A stretch of DNA of 64,000 nt, taken from contig CAVXVO010000005.1 in NCBI GenBank assembly GCA_963765295.1, positions 992,001 through 1,056,000 on the forward strand. Reading direction: 5' to 3'. Below the pieces are notes generated by a model. That model was not told where the DNA came from. It saw only the letters and a list, made by a program, of their open reading frames with translations, and did not search any database. Source of the DNA: PALSA-612 sp963765295. Lineage in GTDB: Bacteria > Actinomycetota > Thermoleophilia > Gaiellales > Gaiellaceae. Below are positions 17,393 through 26,362 of the stretch, one piece after another. A program made the position numbers and the translations under genes. Each line of letters opens with the position of its first letter. Positions within the stretch are counted from its first letter, which is position 1.

Positions 17393-18433
17393 GTGACTCG
17401 CCTCGTCACAGCGGCGCTCGTCGTCGCCGTTGTCGTGCCCGCGCTCTTCGTGCAGGGCGGCGTCGGCGCGTCGACCCGCTCGGTGTCGATCACCTGGGTC
17501 GGGGACATCGCGATGGTCGCGTCGTCGGACGGCGGCGCCGGGTTCTTCTCGTCCTCGATCAGGCACGACCTCCGCGGCGACGTCGTGATCGGCAACCTCG
17601 AGGGGACGCTGGCGACGGGCGGCTCCTCGAAATGCGGCGTCGGAAGTTCGAACTGCTTCTCCTTCCACGCGCCGCCGTCGTATTCGCGCCTCCTCCGCCA
17701 GGCCGGCTTCACGCTGATGAACCTGGCCAACAACCATGCGAACGACTACGGGCCCGAGGGTCAGCGCCAGACGCTGGCGGCGCTCGGCTCGGCGCACCTT
17801 CGCTCCACCGGCCGGCCGGGGCAGATCGCGATCGTCACCGTTCGCGGCGTGAAGGTTGCCGTGATCGGGTTCGCGCCCTACCCGTGGGCGCAGAGCCTGA
17901 CCGACCTCTCGGCCGCGCAGCGGATCGTGCAGCGCGCGAGGAAGGAGGCGAGCATCGTCATCGTCGTGATGCATGCCGGCGCGGAGGGATCGGACCGCCA
18001 GCACGTCCGGCCGGGCACCGAATGGTTCCTCGGCGAGAACCGCGGCGACCCGGAGTCGTTCGCGCACACCGTGATCGACGCGGGCGCCGACCTCGTCCTC
18101 GGCTCGGGGCCGCACGTCCTCCGCGGCATGGAGTGGTACCACGGCCGGCTCGTCGCCTACAGCCTCGGCAACTTCCTCGGCGACGGCACGCTGTCGATCG
18201 GCGGCGTGCTCGGCGAGAGCGGCGTCCTGCACGTCACGCTCGGAGCCTGCGGGGGCTGGCTCCACGGCGATCTCACGCCGGTGAGGCTCGTCTCACCCGG
18301 CGTCCCGGCGCTCGATCCCGCCGAGGCGTCGCACGGGATCGTCCGGACCCTGTCCCGCGAGGACTTCGGGGAGGACGCGATGCGCGTGACGACGAAGGGA
18401 CAGCTGCTGCCGCCGGCCTGGCGGACCGGCTAG
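17393..18433 (+). CDS. CapA/PgsA-like metallophosphatase-fold protein, secreted
   Basis: 346 aa with an N-terminal signal (VTAALVVAVVVPALFVQGGVGAS). The calcineurin-like fold of the CapA family is shown by WVGDIAM, GNLEGTLA, NLANNHANDYG, VVMHAGAEG, GSGPHVLRGMEW and SLGNFLGDG. These carry the expected metal-binding Asp, Asn and His residues. The family includes poly-gamma-glutamate export proteins and phosphoesterases. Being divergent from a PHO-boxed phosphatase, a phosphate-scavenging role is plausible but inferred. The GTG 17393 start lies directly after the PHO box. The stop shares CTAG with the convergent thioredoxin gene. Confidence 0.8.
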   Translation: MTRLVTAALVVAVVVPALFVQGGVGASTRSVSITWVGDIAMVASSDGGAGFFSSSIRHDLRGDVVIGNLEGTLATGGSSKCGVGSSNCFSFHAPPSYSRLLRQAGFTLMNLANNHANDYGPEGQRQTLAALGSAHLRSTGRPGQIAIVTVRGVKVAVIGFAPYPWAQSLTDLSAAQRIVQRARKEASIVIVVMHAGAEGSDRQHVRPGTEWFLGENRGDPESFAHTVIDAGADLVLGSGPHVLRGMEWYHGRLVAYSLGNFLGDGTLSIGGVLGESGVLHVTLGACGGWLHGDLTPVRLVSPGVPALDPAEASHGIVRTLSREDFGEDAMRVTTKGQLLPPAWRTG

Positions 18434-18918
18434 CCGGTCGCCAGCTTCCAGCCGCGCTCGAACAGCGTGAGCGTGCCGGCACCGTAGAGCGCCGCCACGA
18501 TCCGGTGGCGCCGGTCGAGGAAGTACGTCGTCGGAGTGCCGGTCGCCTTCAGCCGGTCGACGAGCACGTCGGTCGGATCGAAGATGCTCGGGAAGTGCAC
18601 CTTGTAACGCTGCTGGAAGCTCCGCGCACCCGGCTTCGAGTCCTCGACGTCGATCCCGAGGACGGTGCGCGGGTGCCGTGCGAGGAAGGCGCGCAACTCC
18701 TTGGCTTCGTCGCGGCACGGGTGACACCACGAGCCCCACAGGTTGATGAGCACGGGCTTCCCTGCCCAGGCTGCGAGCGACACGTGCTTGCCGGAGATCG
18801 CGTCGACACCGGCGAGCGCCGGCGCGGGCCGCTCGTGACCGGGGACGAAGATGCCCGCGGCGGCGCTGCCACAGACGACCGCGGCCAGCGCGACCGTGAC
18901 GACGAGGGCACGGCGCAT
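18430..18918 (-). CDS. TlpA/ResA-like secreted thioredoxin
   Basis: 162 aa. The signal or anchor segment MRRALVVTVALAAVVCGSAAAG is followed by a thioredoxin fold with active site WCHPC in LINLWGSWCHPCRDE and the cis-proline loop GTPTTYFLD. Such proteins reduce extracytoplasmic disulfides, for instance in cytochrome maturation. No cytochrome biogenesis gene is nearby. It lies 14 bases downstream of the coxM stop on the same strand but reads away from it, so its own promoter must be in or beyond that gap. Confidence 0.85.
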   Translation of the reverse strand: MRRALVVTVALAAVVCGSAAAGIFVPGHERPAPALAGVDAISGKHVSLAAWAGKPVLINLWGSWCHPCRDEAKELRAFLARHPRTVLGIDVEDSKPGARSFQQRYKVHFPSIFDPTDVLVDRLKATGTPTTYFLDRRHRIVAALYGAGTLTLFERGWKLATG

Positions 18919-18932
18919 CGCGGGAAGGGTAG

Positions 18933-19754
18933 CTAGCTGGAAAGCGCCTGCTCGAGCGCACGCCGCGTCAGGACGCGGGCCAGGTGGCGCCGGTAGTCGG
19001 CGCTCCCCGCGACGTCGCTCGACGGCTCGGTGCCCTCGTCCGCCTTCTCGGCGGCGGCAGCCGCGTCCGCCCCGTCGGCGAGGGCCTGCTCGACCGCCCG
19101 CGCCCGCAGCGGCGTGCCGCCCATGCTGACGAGCCCGACCTTGGCGCCGCCGTTCGACGCGACCGCGGCGACGGCGACCGTCGCCCAGTCCTGCTTGCGC
19201 CGCGCGAACTTCTGGTACGCCCAGCCGCCCGAGAGCGTCGGCACGCGAATCTCCGTCAGCACGTCCTGCTCTCCGAGCGCCGTCTCGAAGACGCCGGTGA
19301 AGAAGTCCGCTGCGGCAACCCGCCGCTCGCCGCCCGTGCCGACGACGACGAACTCGGCGTCGAGCGTCAGCAGCACGCCGGGCATGTCGGACGCCGGATC
19401 GCCGTGCGAAACCGAGCCGCCGATCGTGCCGCGATGGCGAACCTGCGGGTCGCCGATCTCGCCCGCCGCGGAGGCGACGATCCCGCAGCGTTCGCGAAGC
19501 AGGTCGCTCGCAGCCACGTCGTGATGCCGCGTCAGCGCGCCGACGGCGATCGCGTCGCCGTCCTCGCGTACGTAGCTGAGCCCCTCGATCCGGCCGATGT
19601 CGACAAGCGCCCCCGGTCGCGCGATCCGGAGCTTCATCGCCGGGATCAGCGAGTGGCCGCCGGCGAGCAGCTTCGCGTCCTCGAGCGAGCCGAGCATTTC
19701 GACGGCCTCCTGGACCGACCCTGCGATTTCGTACTCGAACTCGGCGGGAATCAT
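18933..19754 (-). CDS. coxM: Molybdenum hydroxylase FAD subunit (CoxM-like)
   Basis: 273 aa. FAD-binding subunit of a CO-dehydrogenase/xanthine-dehydrogenase-type enzyme, passing electrons from the [2Fe-2S] subunit to the acceptor. FAD contacts LAGGHSLIPAMKLR near residues 30-45 and GTIGGSVSHGDPASD near 105-125 are clear. The C-terminal CO_deh_flav_C domain follows. ATG 19754 overlaps the coxL stop as ATGA. Last of coxS-coxL-coxM. Confidence 0.9.
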   Translation of the reverse strand: MIPAEFEYEIAGSVQEAVEMLGSLEDAKLLAGGHSLIPAMKLRIARPGALVDIGRIEGLSYVREDGDAIAVGALTRHHDVAASDLLRERCGIVASAAGEIGDPQVRHRGTIGGSVSHGDPASDMPGVLLTLDAEFVVVGTGGERRVAAADFFTGVFETALGEQDVLTEIRVPTLSGGWAYQKFARRKQDWATVAVAAVASNGGAKVGLVSMGGTPLRARAVEQALADGADAAAAAEKADEGTEPSSDVAGSADYRRHLARVLTRRALEQALSS

Positions 19755-22087
19755 GAGCGGGCCTCCTCGATCGCGCGCCAGACTCGCTCCGGCGACGTGG
19801 GCATGTCGATGTCGGTGACGCCGAACGGCGCGAGCGCGTCGATGACGGCGTTGACCACGGCAGGCGTCGAGGCGATCGTCCCCGTCTCCCCCACGCCCTT
19901 GACGCCGAGCGGATTCGTCGGGCTCGGCGTCACCGTCCGGTCGAGGTCGAAGGACGGCAGCTCGGCCGCGCTCGGGACGAGATAGTTGAGCAGCGAGCCG
20001 GTGACGAGGGTGCCGCTGTCGTCGTAGACCGCCTCCTCCCACAGCGCCTGCGCGACGCCCTGCGCGATGCCGCCGTGCACCTGTCCGTCGACGATCATCG
20101 GGTTGATCACGTTGCCGACGTCGTCGACCGCGACGTAGCGGTCGAGCTGCACGTCGCCCGTCTCCGTGTCGACCTCGACGACCGCGATGTGGCAGCCGGC
20201 GGGCCAGGAGAAGTTCGGCGGGTCGTAGACGAAGTTCGCCTCGAGACCGGGTTCCATCCCGTCCGGGAGGTTGTGCGCCGCCCAGGCGAGGAAGGCGATC
20301 TCCTTGACGTGCAGACCCTTGTCGGGGCTGCCCTTGACGGAGAAACGGCCCGCCTCGTACTCGAGATCGTCGGCGGACACCTCGAGCTGGTGCGCCGCGA
20401 TCAGCCGTGCCTTGTCGACGACCTTCTCGCTCGCGAAGTGGAGCGCGACGCCGCCGACGGGGAGGCTGCGGCTGCCGTACGTGTCCATGCCGGTGGGGAC
20501 GACCGCCGTGTCGCCGGACAGGAACTCGACGTCCCCTACCTCGACGCCGAGCCGGTCGGCGACGATCTGGCTGAACGTGGTCGCGTGTCCCTGGCCGTGC
20601 GGGGTCGTGCCGGACATGATCTGCACCGTCCCCGTCGGGAGGACGCGAAGCGAGATCGACTCCCAGCCGCCCGCGCCGTAGCGCAGCGCGCCGAGAATCC
20701 TCGAAGGCGCGAGCCCGCACATCTCGACGTAGGTCGAGAAGCCGATGCCGAGCTGCTTCGTGTCGCCGGACGAGCGGCGCTGCTCCTGCTCGGCGCGCAC
20801 GGCCTCGTAGTCGAGCAGCTCGAGGCCCTTGTCGAGCGCGGCGTGGTAGTCGCCGGAGTCGATCTGCAGGCCGGCGGCGATGTCGGCCGGGAACGAGTCG
20901 ATGAAGTTCAGCCTGCGGATCTCGACCGGGTCCTTGCCGACCTTGCGGGCGAGCGCGTCGATCGCTCGCTCGATCGCGTAGGTCGCCTCGGGACGGCCGG
21001 CGCCGCGGTAGGCGTCGGTCGGCGTCGTGTTCGTGAACACGCCGGTGCAGTGGAAGTCGTAGGCCTCGACGTCGTAGCAGCCCGCGTAGAGCCAGGCGCC
21101 GAGCAGCGGCACGCCGGGTGTCACGGCCTGCAGGTAGGCGCCCATCGCCGCCGTCAGGCGCGTGCGGACGCCGGTGATCTTCCCTTCGGCGGTCGCGGCC
21201 AGCTCGATCTCCTGGATCACGTCCCGGCCGTGGATCGTGGCCAGGTTCCCCTCGGAGCGCTCCTCGGTCCACTTGACCGGACGGCCGAGCTTCTGCGCGA
21301 GTGCGATCACGATCACGTCCTCGGCGTACACGTCGAGCTTGGAGCCGAAGCCGCCGCCGACGTCGGGCGCGATCACGCGGATCTTCGCCTCGGGGATGCC
21401 GAGGACGAGGGTGTACGCGGTGCGCATGATGTGCGGCCCCTGGGTCGCGGTCCAGATCGTCACGTCGCCCGCGGCGTTCACCTCGCAGAGCGCGCCGCGC
21501 GGCTCCATCGCGGTCGGGATCAGCCGCTGCTGGCGATAGCGCTCCTTGATCGTGACCGCCGCGTCGGCGAAGACCCTGTCCGGGTCGCCGGTGACGAGCG
21601 ACCACGTGTAGGCGCGGTTGCCGGGCGCGTCGTCATGCACGACGGGCGCGCCGTCGGCGATCGCGTCCTCGATGGCCGTCACGGCCGGAAGGGGCTCGTA
21701 CTCGACCTCGACGAACTCGGCAGCGTCCCTGGCGGCGGCGCGGCTCTCGGCGACGACGACGGCGACGCCGTCGCCCGCGAAGCGCGCCTTGTCGGTCGCG
21801 AGCGGCAGGTGCCTGACCATCACGATGTCGTCGGAGACGGGCCAGAAGCAGGGAAGCCCGCCCGGCCACGCGTCCGCGAGGTCGGCGCCGGTGAACGCAG
21901 CGACGACGCCCGTCGCCTCGAGCGCCTTCGACACGTCGACGCTCTTCAGGACGGCGTGCGCGTAGGGGCTGCGCACGAGGTAGGCGTGCACCATCCCCGT
22001 CGAGGCGAGATTGTCGACATAGCGGCCCTCGCCCTGGAGGAGCCGTGCATCCTCCTTGCGCGGAACCGCCTGGCCGACTGCGGTCAT
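19751..22087 (-). CDS. coxL: Molybdenum hydroxylase large subunit, form II CoxL-like
   Basis: 778 aa. Catalytic subunit carrying the molybdenum-cytosine-dinucleotide cofactor. The active-site loop reads AYRGAGR, the form II signature, and not the AYXCSFR of true aerobic CO dehydrogenase. The conserved base Glu is in GVGETG near the C-terminus. N-terminal AYLVRSPYAHA and VGGGFGSK are typical. Form II enzymes act on varied substrates, so CO oxidation is not assured. ATG 22087 overlaps coxS (ATGA). No maturation genes (coxD/E/F) are adjacent. Confidence 0.92.
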   Translation of the reverse strand: MTAVGQAVPRKEDARLLQGEGRYVDNLASTGMVHAYLVRSPYAHAVLKSVDVSKALEATGVVAAFTGADLADAWPGGLPCFWPVSDDIVMVRHLPLATDKARFAGDGVAVVVAESRAAARDAAEFVEVEYEPLPAVTAIEDAIADGAPVVHDDAPGNRAYTWSLVTGDPDRVFADAAVTIKERYRQQRLIPTAMEPRGALCEVNAAGDVTIWTATQGPHIMRTAYTLVLGIPEAKIRVIAPDVGGGFGSKLDVYAEDVIVIALAQKLGRPVKWTEERSEGNLATIHGRDVIQEIELAATAEGKITGVRTRLTAAMGAYLQAVTPGVPLLGAWLYAGCYDVEAYDFHCTGVFTNTTPTDAYRGAGRPEATYAIERAIDALARKVGKDPVEIRRLNFIDSFPADIAAGLQIDSGDYHAALDKGLELLDYEAVRAEQEQRRSSGDTKQLGIGFSTYVEMCGLAPSRILGALRYGAGGWESISLRVLPTGTVQIMSGTTPHGQGHATTFSQIVADRLGVEVGDVEFLSGDTAVVPTGMDTYGSRSLPVGGVALHFASEKVVDKARLIAAHQLEVSADDLEYEAGRFSVKGSPDKGLHVKEIAFLAWAAHNLPDGMEPGLEANFVYDPPNFSWPAGCHIAVVEVDTETGDVQLDRYVAVDDVGNVINPMIVDGQVHGGIAQGVAQALWEEAVYDDSGTLVTGSLLNYLVPSAAELPSFDLDRTVTPSPTNPLGVKGVGETGTIASTPAVVNAVIDALAPFGVTDIDMPTSPERVWRAIEEARS

Positions 22088-22548
22088 ACCTCGGCCCCGG
22101 AGGCGGCGAGGATGGCCTTGACGATGTTGTGGTATCCGGTGCAGCGGCAGAGGTTGCCCTCGAGCGCGAGCCGCACCTCCGCCTCGGTCGGCTTCGGGTT
22201 CTCCTCCAGATAGGACACGGCCGCCATGACCATGCCCGGCGTGCAGAAGCCGCACTGGAGGGCGTGGTTCTCGTGGAAGGCCTGCTGGACGGGGTGGAAG
22301 GTGCCGTTGTCTGCCAGCCCCTCGATCGTCGTCACCTCGTGCCCGTCGGCCTGGACGGCGAGGAGCGTGCACGACTTCACGGACTCGCCGTCGAGCAGCA
22401 CGGTGCAGGAGCCGCACGACGACGTGTCGCACCCGACGTTCGTCCCGGTGAGCCGTAGCTGCTCACGCAGGAAGTAGACGAGCAATTGCCTCGGCTCGAC
22501 CTCCGCCTCGTGGCGCTGGCCGTTGACGGTGACTGCGATCTGCCTCAC
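22084..22548 (-). CDS. coxS: Molybdenum hydroxylase [2Fe-2S] subunit (CoxS-like)
   Basis: 154 aa. Plant-ferredoxin-type cluster ligands C40, C45, C48 and C60 (VGCDTSSCGSC), then the second cluster C99, C102, C134 and C136 (QCGFCTPGM and CRCTGYHN). All eight are present. First gene of the S-L-M operon. GGGAGGAGAG on the minus strand precedes ATG 22548. The 84-base gap to the divergent secreted protein must hold both promoters. Confidence 0.95.
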   Translation of the reverse strand: MRQIAVTVNGQRHEAEVEPRQLLVYFLREQLRLTGTNVGCDTSSCGSCTVLLDGESVKSCTLLAVQADGHEVTTIEGLADNGTFHPVQQAFHENHALQCGFCTPGMVMAAVSYLEENPKPTEAEVRLALEGNLCRCTGYHNIVKAILAASGAEV

Positions 22549-22632
22549 GGTTAGCTCTCCTCCCGGCGTGGAGCGCCGAGGATAACGCCATTCCGTCTGT
22601 CCGGCAGACCGACTCGACTATCCTGGCGCGGC

Positions 22633-24339
22633 GTGCCGCTCCTCGTCCACCTCGCCGCGCTGGTGGCCGGCGTCGCGACCGCAGCCAATCCGATCGCGGC
22701 CGAGAACGCGCAGCGCGGGGCCGTGAACTGGCTGCCGCCGGCGGCGACCGGCCGTGCGATCGAGGGCTACGCGACCGAGACGAGCGTGCTGCCGGGCAGC
22801 GTGGTGCACCTGCACGTGAGCACGAAGCCGCAGGCCCGCTACCGCATCGTCGTCTATCGGCTCGGCTGGTACGGCGGCCTGGGCGCCCGTCGCATCACGT
22901 GCCTGCCGGGCTGCACCACCGCCGAGCAGGGCGCCGCGAGGACCGTGCCTGCCCCTGACCTCGGCACGGGACGGCTCGACGCCGGCTGGCCCGTCACGGA
23001 CTCGCTGTCGGTGGCGAAAGACGCCGTCAGCGGCTACTACCTGGTCGAATTCCTGCTCACGGACGGACCCGAGACGGGCCGAGCGGCAGTCACCTACGTC
23101 ATCGTCCGGCCGCCGCCGAGCCGGCAGTCGGCGATCCTCGTCCAGGTCCCGGTGAACACGTGGCAGGCGTACAACGACTGGGGCGGCAAGAGCCTGTACG
23201 ACAACCTCAGCACCGACGGCCGGCGTGCGAACCGGGTCTCGTTCGAGCGGCCGTACGACTGGTCGCCGGGGCCGGGTGGCCAGCCGCTCGAGTGGGAGTA
23301 CCCGCTCGTGCGCTTCCTCGAGCACCACTCCTACGACCTCTCGTACCAGACCGACGTCGACACGAACGCCGACCCCTCGTCACTGCTTCGTCACCGGCTG
23401 GTGATGACCGCCGGGCACGGCGAGTACTGGACGAAGGTCACGCGCGACGCCTTCGGCACCGCACGCGACGCCGGTACGAACCTCGCCTTCATGGGCGCCA
23501 ACACCGGCTACTGGCAGGTGCGCTACGAAGATGGCGGCCAGACGATCGTCGGCTACAAGTCCCGGTACGACCCGGAGCCTGACCCGGCGCTCAAGACGAC
23601 GATGTTCCGCGACCTCGAGCCGCCCCGGTACGAGTGCGAACTGCTCGGCATCCAGTCGCAGGGCGTAGGCCTCACGTGGCAACCGTCCGACTACGCGGTC
23701 ACGCCGGCGGCGCTCTCCGATCCGTGGCTTCGCAGGACGGGTTTCCGTGCGGGTGACACCGTCCACGGGATCGTCAGCGTCGAGAGCGACACGATTCCCG
23801 GCAACCAGACGGCCGCCGACTCGTGCGGCCACTCCCTCACCGTCTTCTTCCATCACGAGACCGGCAGCGACAAGAGCGGCAACGCCGACGCAGTCCGCTA
23901 CACGGCCACGTCGGGCGCGCGCGTGTTCGCGTCCGGCTCGCACACGTTCGCCTGGGCCCTGGACGACTTCGCGGGGAATCCGGACGAAACTCACGGCCTG
24001 GCAGACCCGCGCCTCCAGCGCTTCGCCCTGAACGCCCTCGACGACCTCACCCGGCCGGCTCCGCCGACGTTGCTGGACGTGCGCGTGACCGCCGCCGGCG
24101 TCCTGATCTCGGTCCAGCGGAACGCGGACGCCCGCGTCACCCGCCTCGTCGTCCGGCGCCGCCGGATCGGATCGGGCAAAGGGAAGCGCAACGTGCTCGC
24201 CTGCAGCCGGCGCGGATCCCCCGTCCATGCGTTCTGCCAGGACCACCCCGCTCGCGGGACCTACCGCTACGTGGTCGTGGTCTCGGATCGCTGGGCGACG
24301 TCGCTGCCGCTCGTCTCGACCGTCGTCCGGGTTCGCTGA
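22633..24339 (+). CDS. Secreted protein, N,N-dimethylformamidase large-subunit-like
   Basis: 568 aa starting GTG 22633, with an N-terminal hydrophobic signal of about 18 residues. Residues 35-470 resemble the C-terminal domain of the DMFase beta subunit and its uncharacterised relatives: YRLGWYGGLGAR, VQVPVNTWQAYNDWGGKSLY, VMTAGHGEYWT, AFMGANTGYWQVRYE and AWALDDFAG. The tail (about 475-568) looks like a small beta domain. The cytosolic DMFase acts with a small alpha subunit that is not seen here. The secreted members have no known function, so none is assigned. Confidence 0.7.
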   Translation: MPLLVHLAALVAGVATAANPIAAENAQRGAVNWLPPAATGRAIEGYATETSVLPGSVVHLHVSTKPQARYRIVVYRLGWYGGLGARRITCLPGCTTAEQGAARTVPAPDLGTGRLDAGWPVTDSLSVAKDAVSGYYLVEFLLTDGPETGRAAVTYVIVRPPPSRQSAILVQVPVNTWQAYNDWGGKSLYDNLSTDGRRANRVSFERPYDWSPGPGGQPLEWEYPLVRFLEHHSYDLSYQTDVDTNADPSSLLRHRLVMTAGHGEYWTKVTRDAFGTARDAGTNLAFMGANTGYWQVRYEDGGQTIVGYKSRYDPEPDPALKTTMFRDLEPPRYECELLGIQSQGVGLTWQPSDYAVTPAALSDPWLRRTGFRAGDTVHGIVSVESDTIPGNQTAADSCGHSLTVFFHHETGSDKSGNADAVRYTATSGARVFASGSHTFAWALDDFAGNPDETHGLADPRLQRFALNALDDLTRPAPPTLLDVRVTAAGVLISVQRNADARVTRLVVRRRRIGSGKGKRNVLACSRRGSPVHAFCQDHPARGTYRYVVVVSDRWATSLPLVSTVVRVR

Positions 24340-24340
24340 C

Positions 24341-25546
24341 CTAGCGGCGCGCCGATCGCAGGAGGCTCGCGGCGCTCACGCCTCGCATGGATGCGTCGAG
24401 CAGCTCGACGGGGTGCAACGCCGGTCGTGCCTCGCCCGCGCGGCGGAGCGCGGCCGAGACCTGGACGAGACAGCCGGGATTCGCGCTCGCGTAGACGTCC
24501 GCCCCGGTCGCCGCCACGTGCCGGGCCTTGCGCTCGCCGAGCTCGGTGGCGGCTTCGGGCTGGACGACGTTGTAGATGCCCGCGCTACCGCAGCAGATCG
24601 GCGCCTCGGCCGGCTCGGCGAGCTCGAGGCCGGGGATCGAGCGCAGCAGGTCGCGCGGCTGCGACTGCACGCGCTGAGCATGGAGGAGGTGGCACGAGTC
24701 CTGGAAGGCGACGATCAGCTCGAGCGCGTGCCGCTCGGCGCGCGGCTCGGCCTCGGCGAGCAGCTCTGACACGTCCACGACGGGGAGATCGAGCGCCGCG
24801 TCCTTGAGGTGCGAGCCGCAGCCGGCCGCATTGACGACGATGCGCTCCGCCCCGGCAGCACGCATGTCCTCGGCGAGCCGGTGGGCACGCGCGTGGCCCT
24901 CCGCCCTCCTCCCCGCGTGCAGGTGGAGCGCCCCGCAGCACTGCTGGCCCGCCGGCGCGACGACCTCGTACCCCTCGGCGGCGAGCACACGAGCGGTGGC
25001 CGCGTTGACGTCGTCGAAGAGGACGCGCTGCACGCACCCGAGCAGGAGACCGACCCGACCGCGCGACTCGCCGGAGGCAGGCGTCAGCACACGCGGATGC
25101 TCCCGCGCGCGCCACGGCGGCGCGAGGCCGACGAGCGGCCGCAGGAAGCCCGGCATCGGCAGGTGCCGCCCGAGCGGGGCAAGCGCGAGCGCGGCCCGCA
25201 TCCGGCGTGGGTGCGGGAAGACGGAGAAGACGAGCGCGCGGACGAGCCAGTCGTCGGGCGCACGATCGTGGTTGGCCTCGATCAACTCGCGGGTCTGCTC
25301 GATCAGCCGGTCGTACTTGACGCCCGACGGGCATGACGTGACGCAGGCCATGCAGCCGAGACAGCGGTCGAAGTGCTCGACGACCGTGTCCGTCAGCTCG
25401 AGCGTCCCCTCGGCGAGGCCCTTCATCAGCCAGATCCGACCGCGAGGCGAGTCCATCTCCTGCTGCCACAGCGGCCCGTAGGTCGGACAGGTCGGCAGGC
25501 AGAACCCGCAGTGGACGCAGTCGTCGATCAGCGCCGGATCGATCAC
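24341..25546 (-). CDS. glcF: Glycolate oxidase iron-sulfur subunit GlcF
   Basis: 401 aa. Two [4Fe-4S] ferredoxin motifs, CVHCGFCLPTCPTYG (about 10-24) and CLGCMACVTSCPSGVKY (about 62-78). Two CCG-type domains follow, GQQCCGALHLHAG with AAGCGSHLKD and ICCGSAGIYN with NPGCLVQ. It passes electrons from the flavin subunits to the membrane. The start is GTG 25546, overlapping the glcE stop as GTGA. It ends one base from the convergent secreted gene. Confidence 0.93.
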   Translation of the reverse strand: MIDPALIDDCVHCGFCLPTCPTYGPLWQQEMDSPRGRIWLMKGLAEGTLELTDTVVEHFDRCLGCMACVTSCPSGVKYDRLIEQTRELIEANHDRAPDDWLVRALVFSVFPHPRRMRAALALAPLGRHLPMPGFLRPLVGLAPPWRAREHPRVLTPASGESRGRVGLLLGCVQRVLFDDVNAATARVLAAEGYEVVAPAGQQCCGALHLHAGRRAEGHARAHRLAEDMRAAGAERIVVNAAGCGSHLKDAALDLPVVDVSELLAEAEPRAERHALELIVAFQDSCHLLHAQRVQSQPRDLLRSIPGLELAEPAEAPICCGSAGIYNVVQPEAATELGERKARHVAATGADVYASANPGCLVQVSAALRRAGEARPALHPVELLDASMRGVSAASLLRSARR

Positions 25547-26362
25547 GCGAGCACTCCGCCCGGATCGAACTGCGCGCGGATCCGCTCGACGAGGGCGATC
25601 TCGACGGGGTCGCGCGGGTCGGCCACCTCGTGCGGCACATAGGCGACGCCGGCCGCGACGCGAACGACGGCCTCGTCCTCGGCGGCCAGCACGTCGCCCA
25701 GCGAGCCCGGCGCGAACGAGATCCGTCCGGTCGCCCTGGACTGGCGCTCCGCGGCGTCCGCCCAGATCTCGTCGCCGGCGGGCTCCGCCCCGACGAGTTC
25801 CCGAGCGGCGGCCACCTGCGCCGCGACGGCGCGCGCGGAGCCTTCGAAGAGGAGTGCGAGCCGGTCGGGCCAGTGGACGTCGACCGCGCTCGGAACGAGC
25901 GTCGAGCGGAGAACGGCGAGCGCGTTCGCCGCCTCGGCCGGAGCGACGACCGTCGCGCTCGCCTCGGGCATCGGATGCAGACGAAGCGCGAGCCTGCACG
26001 ATCCGCCCGAGCCGGCCCTCCGACCCGCAGAAGAGCTTCGCGAGGTCGTAGCCGGCGACGTTCTTCACGACCTTGCCCCCCGAGCTGGCCACCGTGCCGT
26101 CGCCGAGCACCACGGTCGCTCCGATGACGAGATCGCGCATCGTCCCGTAGCGGTGACGCCGCGGCCCGGACAGATTCGCAACGAGGCACGAGCCGACGGT
26201 CGGGTCGCCGGGCGGGTCGAGCGCGAGCATCTGCCCGTGCGGGGCGAGCGCCTCCTCGAGGGCCGACAACCGGATCCCGGCCTCCACGGTGCACGTGAGG
26301 TCGCCGGCCTCGTGCTCGAGGATGCGGTCGAGCGGGCCGTCGGGATCAGAAACGCTCGACAA
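25543..26362 (-). CDS. glcE: Glycolate oxidase FAD subunit GlcE, short and frameshifted
   Basis: FAD-binding companion of GlcD. Visible are GDLTCTVEAGIRLSALEEAL, LSGPRRHRYGTMRDLVIG and GGKVVKNVAGYDLAKLF. After a frame change near 25975 the C-terminal domain ends PGGVLA. The best start is TTG 26362, inside the end of glcD, giving only about 272 residues against roughly 350 usual. The N-terminal ~50 residues that normally hold the first half of the FAD (PCMH) fold, including the RGxGT loop, are missing. Either a deletion in the genome or assembly, or a truly short form. Confidence 0.75.

Noticed and set aside
19751..22087. True (form I) aerobic CO dehydrogenase
   Set aside because: The active-site loop is AYRGAGR, not AYXCSFR.
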